NCBI GenBank assembly: GCA_021791995.1
Contig: JAJYVN010000056.1
Location: 1 to 12,740, forward strand
Origin: Bacillota bacterium
Lineage (GTDB): Bacteria > Bacillota > Sulfobacillia > RBS10-35 > JAJYVN01
DNA length: 12,740 bases
Direction: 5' to 3'
Below, piece after piece: positions 1-5,204 of this stretch. The number at the start of each line of letters is the position of its first letter. Within the stretch, counting starts at the first letter, position 1. The notes beneath the pieces are model-generated. The model worked only from the letters and a program-made list of their open reading frames with translations. It made no database searches and was not told the DNA's origin. The translations under genes and the position numbers were made by a program.

Positions 1-222
1 AAGGCATTGACCAAGCAGACGGTCGAGGGCTGGCCGGTGCACAGCTTTGTGACATTGCTCGCCAACCTCGGGACGATCGCCTCCAACACCATGCGCGTCC
101 CCAACCCACCGGAGGCGCCGACCTTCAACGTCATCACGACACCCACACCGTTCCAAACGGAGGTGCTCAAGCGGGTCGGCGTCGACCTCCTACGATCCCG
201 TAGACAGAACAAGATGGCCTGA
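1..222 (+). CDS. IS transposase, C-terminal fragment (5' cut by window edge)
   Basis: The frame is open from the first base and stops with TGA at 220-222, so only about the last 73 residues are visible. The visible part (VEGWPVHSFVTLLANLGTIA, then a stretch with NTMRVP, TTPTPFQ and LKRVGVD) looks like the C-terminus of DDE transposases of the IS4/IS1634 type. These end in a 'SF-LLADL-TI-RNT' helix followed by a 'TPTPLQ-A--LLGV' tail. The assignment rests on remembered family pattern; the catalytic DDE residues lie outside the window. The fragment runs in the same direction as the truncated sat gene downstream and ends about 80 bp before it. Whether the full gene is intact cannot be judged here. 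Other IS4-superfamily families remain possible. Confidence 0.68.
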   Translation, partial: KALTKQTVEGWPVHSFVTLLANLGTIASNTMRVPNPPEAPTFNVITTPTPFQTEVLKRVGVDLLRSRRQNKMA

Positions 223-285
223 TCTAACCGCACCCCTTGGGCCGCAAGCATTCCCGCGCTCTGGGGCACCAAACTTCGGCCTAAG
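1..285 (+). mobile_element. Right end of an insertion sequence (left end outside window; boundary approximate)
   Basis: The element is inferred from the transposase C-terminus (1-222) plus a short non-coding tail. The sat homology downstream begins abruptly at about 287-296, so the IS end should lie between about 223 and 290. The stretch GGGGCACCAAACTTCGGCC (263-281) is a reasonable candidate for the right terminal inverted repeat. The matching left end and any target-site duplication are not in the window, so the boundary is an estimate. Confidence 0.45.
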
Positions 286-304
286 CGTCCGTGGGGTCTC
301 CGAC

Positions 305-1336
305 ATGGAGATGATCGCCATCGGCGCCATGAGTCCGTTGACGGGATTTCTCGGACGCGCTGACTACCATGCCGTCCTGGATGGGATGCACCTCGGATGC
401 GCGTATGGTGAGGTGATCTGGCCTTTGCCCATTGTCTTGCCCGCCGATCCCGCACAGGCCAAGTCGCTGCGAGACGGACAGGAGGTGGCCCTCCAGGCAC
501 CCGATGGAGCACGGCTGGGGCTACTCACGGTGGAAGACGTGTACGCACGTGATCTGCGGAGGGAGTCGCAGGCCATCTATGGCACGACGGACCCCGCCCA
601 TCCCAGGGTTGCGGCAACCCTTGCCGAGCCACCTGTGGCGGTCGGTGGAACGGTACAGGTCTTCCGTCTGCCTCCCCCTGCCTTTGCGACATATCATCTG
701 ACTCCCCGCGAGACGCGTGCTCGCTTTGAGGCGCTGGGCTGGGAGACGGTTGCCGGCTTCCAGACACGCAACCCGGTGCATCGCGCCCATGAATACATCC
801 AAAAATGCGCCCTGGAGATCGTCGACGGCCTGCTACTGCATCCACTGGTGGGTCAGACGAAGTCCGACGATCTCCCCGCGGCAATACGCATCCGCTCCTA
901 CGAGGTCCTCTTCGAGCACTACTATCCCCACGATCGCGTCCTGCTGGCGGTGTTCCCCGCAGCCATGCGCTATGCCGGGCCGCGAGAGGCAGTCTTCCAT
1001 GCGATTTGCCGGAAGAACTACGGGTGCACGCACTTCATTGTTGGCCGCGACCACGCCGGCGTCGGAGCGTTCTATGGACCCTGTGACGCGCAACGCCTCG
1101 TGTGCAAGCACGCCCGCGAGATCGGCATCACACCACTGGCCTTCGACAACGCATTCTACTGCACCCGCTGTGGCAGCATGGCCACGGCAAAGACGTGCCC
1201 GCATCCGGAAACGGACCGCGTCAGCCTGTCTGGCACCACGGTGCGAGTCATGCTGCGCGGGGGCGAGACCCCGCCCCCGGAGTTCACCCGCCCCGAAGTC
1301 GCGCGTCTCCTCGCGGACGCAGTGGGGGAGGTGTGA
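305..1336 (+). CDS. sat: ATP sulfurylase (sulfate adenylyltransferase), 5'-truncated
   Basis: Sat converts sulfate and ATP to adenylylsulfate and pyrophosphate in the cytoplasm, the first step of sulfate activation; the reverse reaction serves sulfur oxidation. The catalytic core is intact: QTRNPVHRAHEY at residues 153-164 with the HxxH pair, MRYAGPRE at 221-228 and GRDHAG at 247-252. A C-terminal Cys-x2-Cys (286/289) plus TCPH (297-300) is typical of zinc-containing Sat. The frame from ATG305 gives 343 residues, against about 380-390 usually. Family homology actually begins a few codons upstream (VRGVSD, 287-304), then stops where the IS fragment ends. The N-terminal PUA-like segment with the PHGG-LV-R motif is therefore missing. 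ATG305 is the only ATG/GTG/TTG in frame after the upstream stop at 50-52, and its ribosome site is weak (GGGG at 293-296). The gene may be non-functional or produce a shortened enzyme. Confidence 0.9.
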   Translation: MEMIAIGAMSPLTGFLGRADYHAVLDGMHLGCAYGEVIWPLPIVLPADPAQAKSLRDGQEVALQAPDGARLGLLTVEDVYARDLRRESQAIYGTTDPAHPRVAATLAEPPVAVGGTVQVFRLPPPAFATYHLTPRETRARFEALGWETVAGFQTRNPVHRAHEYIQKCALEIVDGLLLHPLVGQTKSDDLPAAIRIRSYEVLFEHYYPHDRVLLAVFPAAMRYAGPREAVFHAICRKNYGCTHFIVGRDHAGVGAFYGPCDAQRLVCKHAREIGITPLAFDNAFYCTRCGSMATAKTCPHPETDRVSLSGTTVRVMLRGGETPPPEFTRPEVARLLADAVGEV

Positions 1337-1735
1337 CCTGGTCCCGGCCCGTCCCCATAGCATGGGATCTTTCTGCTGCCCGTGAGAGTCCATACAGCCC
1401 ACCGTATCGGCGAGCAGCCAAATCGACGGGATTGAATCGGAAGGACGGCCGGAGCAGACGCGGGCATGCGTGAGCAATGCCGTGACCGAACGAAGGGGCA
1501 TCGAAGGGATGGGGCCCGGGACCGTCCGCCCGTGCAGGCAGCTCCGGACTTTTACATCCGTCCAGAATGAGGATGTGCTTGGGTGACCGCTTTGGGTTCC
1601 GTACGGGGAGAACGGCGGTCCTCGCTTGGAAGCCCACCTCGTGTCCATCCGGATCGGGAATGCGCCACCCCGGCCGGGAATGATCCACAGGAGCCCGCGC
1701 TTGCCTGGATCGCTCCAACCCCCACCCCTTCCCCT

Positions 1736-1744
1736 TGCTATACT
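1736..1744 (+). promoter_or_regulatory. Extended -10 promoter for folB
   Basis: TGCTATACT combines a TGn extension with a 5/6 match to the TATAAT box. No good -35 lies 16-18 bp upstream, which is tolerated by extended -10 promoters. The expected start of transcription is near 1751, giving a leader of about 49 nt before the TTG start of folB. Confidence 0.5.
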
Positions 1745-1758
1745 GCCTATAGCGTCCG

Positions 1759-1777
1759 TTCGGGCCGACTGCCCGAA
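1759..1777 (+). promoter_or_regulatory. Hairpin in the folB leader
   Basis: TTCGGGC and GCCCGAA form a perfect 7-bp stem around the loop CGACT. It would begin about 8 nt after the predicted transcription start and end 8 nt before the Shine-Dalgarno sequence. No T-run follows, so it is not a terminator. It may stabilise the 5' end of the message or influence access to the ribosome site. Confidence 0.4.
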
Positions 1778-1799
1778 GCGACGTTGGAGGGGGTTAGCG

Positions 1800-2207
1800 T
1801 TGGCAGACGCCCAGTTTGCGGTACCGCCTGAGTTTTCCTGGGACGGGCGCATCGACCTCCGAGGCCTGAGGGTTCACGGTATGCATGGTGCCCTGCCGAA
1901 GGAACGGGGACAAAGCCAGCCGTTCATTGTTGATCTCTCGCTGGAGTGCGATGTCTGGCATGCGGCCACGACCGATGAGCTCTCCCAGACAGTGGATTAT
2001 GCTGCGGCGGCCAAGATCGTGGCCGAGGTAATCGGAGGCCCGCATCGAATTCTTATCGAGACGTTATGCGCAGAGATTGCGCGACGACTCGTGCAGACCT
2101 TTCCCGGCATCCGCTCGGGAGAGGTCGTTGTGCATAAGCCAGAAGCACCCGTAGGGATGCCCTTCGAGGACGTTGGGGTGCGCTTGGCCTTTTCGCGGGT
2201 CCGATGA
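1800..2207 (+). CDS. folB: Dihydroneopterin aldolase (TTG start)
   Basis: FolB cleaves 7,8-dihydroneopterin to 6-hydroxymethyl-7,8-dihydropterin and glycolaldehyde in folate synthesis; its product is the substrate of the FolK domain encoded next. The 135-residue protein is close to the usual ~120. It carries LRGLRVHGMHGALPKE near residues 20-35, with E35 at the position of the catalytic Glu of the S. aureus enzyme. It also has TVDYAA (Y67), LIETLCAEIA (E87) and HKPEAPV (K113, catalytic Lys position). The TTG at 1800 is chosen because GGAGGGGG (1786-1793) lies 6 nt upstream; the open frame continues further upstream but has no such site. The first ~16 residues are a non-conserved extension. 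The stop is 25 bp before the next start, so the genes are probably co-transcribed. No folP is present upstream, where many Bacillota have it. Confidence 0.9.
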   Translation: MADAQFAVPPEFSWDGRIDLRGLRVHGMHGALPKERGQSQPFIVDLSLECDVWHAATTDELSQTVDYAAAAKIVAEVIGGPHRILIETLCAEIARRLVQTFPGIRSGEVVVHKPEAPVGMPFEDVGVRLAFSRVR

Positions 2208-2232
2208 ATGCCGGTAGGAGGGCGATGAAGAC

Positions 2233-3738
2233 GTGCGCGCCTACCTGAGCCTCGGCAGTAACCTGGGAAATCGAGCGAACATGCTCACCGAAGCGGTCGA
2301 GCGGCTATCAGCCGCTGGACTGCCACCGGTCACCGCGTCCAGCATCTTTGAGACCGAACCGCAGGGGCGGAGGGATCAGGATTGGTTCCTCAACTGCGTT
2401 GTCGCCATCGAAACAGAGTGGTCACCAACGGAGATCCTCGCCTGCGCTCGGCGCATCGAAACCGTGATGGGACGACGGCGTCTGCGCCATTGGGGCCCAC
2501 GAACCATCGATATCGACATCCTGGTGTATGGCGATGCCGTGATGCGGACACCACAGCTGACACTACCCCATCCGCGCCTGCACGAGCGAGCATTTGCACT
2601 GGTTCCCCTGGCGATGCTCGCTCCCCATCTCGAACTTCCTGGGCACGGACTCGTCTCGGATCTGGCCTCCCGTCGTGCTGCTGAGGAGGGTCAAGGGCTG
2701 CGTGAATGGGGTCCCCTCCCACTGCTCGGGCATGTGCCGCCGACACCCGGACCCGTGCAGCCCGGCACTGCACCGCCTCGCGGGGCCACCCGCTCCCGTC
2801 TCTTGCAGGCCTTGCGGAATGCACCAGCAGGGGTCTCGGGACAGCGATTGGCTGAAGACCTCGGCGTCAGTCGGGCCGCCGTGTGGAAGCACATCCAGCG
2901 ATTGCGCCAAGACGGCTACTCCATCCACGGCACGGCCGGAAGCGGCTATTGCCTGCAAACCGAGGGCGATGTTCTCTCTCTGGAAAGCCTTGCAGGGCAT
3001 GCGCCACGCACGATCGGCCGCGTGATCCATGTCCTCCGCAGCGTTGACTCCACCAATGCCACCGCCCGCCAATTGGCCCTCGAGGGATCGAGCGAAGGGA
3101 CTGTTGTGCTGGCGGAAGAACAAACCAAGGGGCGAGGTCGGAACGGCCGCGGCTTTCTCTCTCCACCCGGCGGGGTCTACCTGTCAGTCGTGTTGCGTCC
3201 CGACATTCCGCCGGCCGCCGCCACCCGATTCACGCTGCTGACGGCGGTTGCCGTGAGCGAAGCCCTGGAAGAATCTGCGGGTCTCGCACCGCACATCAAG
3301 TGGCCCAACGACATCCTCCTCGCGGACAGCAAGGTGGCAGGCATCCTCTTGGAACTGGCTGGCAGAGAGGACCGCGTAGAGTTCATCGTGGCGGGCGTGG
3401 GCATCAATGTTCTGTCCGCGCCCGACGGGGTCCCCGCCGTGGCCGTGATAGAGCAGGCGGCGCATCCGGTCACCCGTGCCGACGTAGCGCGCGCCGTGTT
3501 GGACCGCCTGGATACCGATTACGCCCTCTATACCGAGGGCAAGTGGCCTGAAATCCTGTCCGCCTGGCGCGATCGCTGCGTAACGTTAGGACAACTCGTT
3601 CGCGTTCATACCATCCATGGCGTGATCGAAGGCCACGCCTTGGATGTAACGGAGGATGGGGCACTGCTGGTCCGAGTCGGTACAGACACGCAAGTCGTAT
3701 TGGCAGGCGACGTCGAGCATCTTCGCTCAGCCCAATGA
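2233..3738 (+). CDS. folK-birA: Fusion: HPPK (FolK) joined to biotin protein ligase/biotin repressor (BirA)
   Basis: One uninterrupted 501-codon frame encodes two enzymes. Residues 1-~162 are FolK, which pyrophosphorylates 6-hydroxymethyl-dihydropterin. They include SLGSNLGNR, FETEPQG, HWGPRTIDIDIL (the D-x-D metal site at 93/95) and LPHPRLHERAF. A Pro/Gly-rich linker spans ~163-186. Residues ~187-243 are a winged helix-turn-helix (LAEDLGVSRAAVWKHIQRL). Residues ~255-445 are the ligase core with DSTN (272-275), the biotinyl-AMP loop GRGRNGR (300-306), IKWPNDIL (355-362, catalytic-Lys position), KVAGILLEL and GVGIN. The BirA C-terminal SH3-like domain follows to the end. All key residues of both halves are present, so both activities plus DNA-binding repression are expected. 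The GTG start at 2233 follows AGGAGGG (2216-2222) by 10 nt. Each function is well known; the fusion is unusual to me. Confidence 0.9.
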   Translation: MRAYLSLGSNLGNRANMLTEAVERLSAAGLPPVTASSIFETEPQGRRDQDWFLNCVVAIETEWSPTEILACARRIETVMGRRRLRHWGPRTIDIDILVYGDAVMRTPQLTLPHPRLHERAFALVPLAMLAPHLELPGHGLVSDLASRRAAEEGQGLREWGPLPLLGHVPPTPGPVQPGTAPPRGATRSRLLQALRNAPAGVSGQRLAEDLGVSRAAVWKHIQRLRQDGYSIHGTAGSGYCLQTEGDVLSLESLAGHAPRTIGRVIHVLRSVDSTNATARQLALEGSSEGTVVLAEEQTKGRGRNGRGFLSPPGGVYLSVVLRPDIPPAAATRFTLLTAVAVSEALEESAGLAPHIKWPNDILLADSKVAGILLELAGREDRVEFIVAGVGINVLSAPDGVPAVAVIEQAAHPVTRADVARAVLDRLDTDYALYTEGKWPEILSAWRDRCVTLGQLVRVHTIHGVIEGHALDVTEDGALLVRVGTDTQVVLAGDVEHLRSAQ

Positions 3739-3963
3739 GGGCATGATGCCTGGCGCAAGCCAGCATAGGCAGGCGCACCGATGTACCACCAGGAGTTGCC
3801 TATGGTGAACCGCACAAAGCCCGACTATGATATTCTCATCGATCACCCGCGGTGGCGACGGGTGCTCAGATCACCCCGATCCCTGCGGAGCGGCGAGCCG
3901 AGGCCGTGGTCACGCTCATGGCGACAGGTGCTCGCTCGACCCGGAGAGCGGAGAGGAACGCCC
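3739..3963 (+). other. Gap between folK-birA and coaX with a hairpin and an in-frame upstream extension
   Basis: A compact hairpin lies just after the birA stop: CTGGC-GCAA-GCCAG (3750-3763, GNRA-type loop), extendable by ATG/CAT around a bulged C (3746-3766). An alternative outer pairing is TGCCT (3747-3751) with AGGCA (3767-3771). No T-run follows, so it is not a classical terminator. The rest reads through in the coaX frame from 3781. Its composition (many Arg, Pro, Ser) does not resemble any family I recognise. TATGAT at 3826-3831 could be a weak -10, without a convincing -35. Confidence 0.35.
3791..3804 (+). promoter_or_regulatory. Alternative ribosome site and ATG upstream of coaX
   Basis: AGGAG (3791-3795) stands 6 nt before ATG 3802, which is in frame with coaX and would add 54 residues. 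This spacing is ideal, so an extended or dual-start CoaX, or a translated leader, cannot be excluded. Confidence 0.35.
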
Positions 3964-4770
3964 ATGGTCCTCGCGGTTGACGTCGGGAATTCCACCACCA
4001 AGGTCGCCGTGTTCGAGGCGGCAAACCTGGTCGGCCTATGGCGCCTATCGACCCGTCCCCGCACGGCCGACGAGTTGTCCATCACGCTCGAGCAACTCCT
4101 GCGTCGACGCGGCATAGACTTCGGCAGATTGGACATGGCCGCGCTCTGCTCGGTGGTGCCCTATGCCACCCCGAGTTGGGAGGACTGCGCGATCAACGAC
4201 CTGGGCATTCCGCTGTTGGAGGCCAACCACCGCACCATCCCAGATCTGGTCCTCACGGTTGACAACCCTGCAGCCGTCGGCGCCGACCGACTTGTCAACG
4301 CGTTTGCCGCGTCGCACCTGTTTGCGGGCGCGACGATGGTGGTTTCGCTCGGGACCGCAACAACCCTGGATGTGGTGCGGGAAGACGGTCGATACCTCGG
4401 GGGCGTCATCGCGCCCGGCGTTGGCATATCGGCACGGGCCCTCTTCCGCAAGGCAGCCCAAGTCAAGGCTGTGCCCCTGGAGGTCCCTGCCTCCGTCCTT
4501 CCGTCCACCTCCTTCGCCCAGGTTCAATCGGGTATCATGTTCGGGACGGCCGCCCAAATCGATGGATTGGCGGCGCGGATCCAAGAGGAGGTGGGTGGTG
4601 TGAAACAAGTGGTTGCGACCGGAGGGTATGCAGAGGCAATCGCCCCCATCAGCCGGACAATCACCACGGTTGAGCCCCTCCTGACCCTCCGAGGACTGCA
4701 GATCCTGACACAGCGCCAAGGCCCGCGTGCATGTGGAGCACAACAGCCAAGGAGGCGAGGACAGCCATGA
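3964..4770 (+). CDS. coaX: Type III pantothenate kinase
   Basis: CoaX phosphorylates pantothenate with ATP, the first step of coenzyme A synthesis in the cytoplasm. From ATG3964 the protein has 268 residues, matching the usual ~255-265. It shows the type III signatures in order: AVDVGNSTTKVAVFE at the N-terminus (P-loop-like, Asp6), GADR at 106-109, the second nucleotide motif SLGTATTLD (128-136), GGVIAPGVGIS (146-155) and VVATGGYA (216-223). ATG3964 is chosen because it places DVGNS where the family has it and because GAGAGGA (3951-3957) sits 6 nt upstream. An in-frame ATG at 3802 with its own AGGAG would give a 54-residue non-conserved extension. The C-terminal ~15 residues are basic and probably not structured. 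The stop overlaps the next start (ATGA at 4767-4770), so the two genes should be translationally coupled. Pairing with birA is common in clostridial genomes. Confidence 0.92.
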   Translation: MVLAVDVGNSTTKVAVFEAANLVGLWRLSTRPRTADELSITLEQLLRRRGIDFGRLDMAALCSVVPYATPSWEDCAINDLGIPLLEANHRTIPDLVLTVDNPAAVGADRLVNAFAASHLFAGATMVVSLGTATTLDVVREDGRYLGGVIAPGVGISARALFRKAAQVKAVPLEVPASVLPSTSFAQVQSGIMFGTAAQIDGLAARIQEEVGGVKQVVATGGYAEAIAPISRTITTVEPLLTLRGLQILTQRQGPRACGAQQPRRRGQP

Positions 4771-5201
4771 TCCCCATGGATGTATTGACCGTCGGCAAAC
4801 TGCAGGGCTCGGATGAATACTTCGTCATCCTCCAGGAACACGACGGAGACCGGTTGGTACCCATTCACATTGGCCCCTTCGAGGCCATCGCGATCTCTCG
4901 TGGTATTGCGGGTGGACCCCAACCGCGACCCTTCACGCACGACCTGATGGCATCCGTCATTGGGCGCCTAGGAGGGACCCTCGAGCGCGTGCTCGTGCAT
5001 GATCTGCGCGACGACACATTCTTCAGCCAACTGGAGTTAGAAACCTCTCGTGGTCTCCTGGAGGTGGATTGCCGCACGAGCGATGCGATCGCCTTGGCAG
5101 TACGAGTGCACAGTCCAATCTATGCCACCGAGGAGGTCGTGAACCGCGCTGCGGTCCTGCCCCGGCCCCAGGAGCAGGACCCCAACGACGAGCACTCCTA
5201 A
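4767..5201 (+). CDS. DUF151 / bifunctional nuclease (BFN) domain protein
   Basis: This is a single-domain protein of 144 residues, typical for the DUF151/BFN family. The family is named for a plant nuclease with both DNase and RNase activity; bacterial members are poorly characterised, so no precise role is claimed. Family features are EYFVILQEHDGDRLVPIHIG with GPFEA (~18-42), PRPFTHDLMASVI (~53-65), LVHDLRDDTFFSQLELE and the C-terminal DCRTSDAIALAVRVHSPIYA. The acidic tail (EQDPNDEH) is not conserved. ATG4767 overlaps the coaX stop and follows AAGGAGG (4749-4755) by 11 nt; ATG4776 is a possible alternative. The stop lies 3 bp from the stop of convergent ftsH, with no terminator between. It is the last gene of the + strand block. 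Confidence 0.85.
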   Translation: MIPMDVLTVGKLQGSDEYFVILQEHDGDRLVPIHIGPFEAIAISRGIAGGPQPRPFTHDLMASVIGRLGGTLERVLVHDLRDDTFFSQLELETSRGLLEVDCRTSDAIALAVRVHSPIYATEEVVNRAAVLPRPQEQDPNDEHS

Positions 5202-5204
5202 GCT

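Larger units (their letters stand above)
1337..1799. other. 463-bp stretch without a credible gene, between sat and folB
   Basis: No frame here shows protein-like composition over a useful length. It holds two weak hairpins followed by short T-rich runs. One is CCCAT/ATGGG at 1354-1366 followed by TCTTTCT. The other is GTCCG/CGGAC at 1524-1549 followed by TTTT; it could end sat transcription. On the minus strand, 1624-1695 has a glyoxalase-like fragment split across two frames (see findings). The folB promoter and leader occupy 1736-1799. Confidence 0.5.

Noticed and set aside
1354..1373. Rho-independent terminator after sat (CCCAT/ATGGG, then TCTTTCT)
   Set aside because: The stem has only 5 bp and the T-run is interrupted; too weak to list as a terminator feature.
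1524..1553. Second candidate terminator (GTCCG/CGGAC, then TTTT)
   Set aside because: A 5-bp stem with a 16-nt loop and only four T residues; kept as a note only.
833..1852. Long minus-strand open frame (339 codons) opposite sat and the following gap
   Set aside because: It lies antisense to the clearly conserved sat catalytic core and has no family-like motifs; a GC-rich shadow frame.
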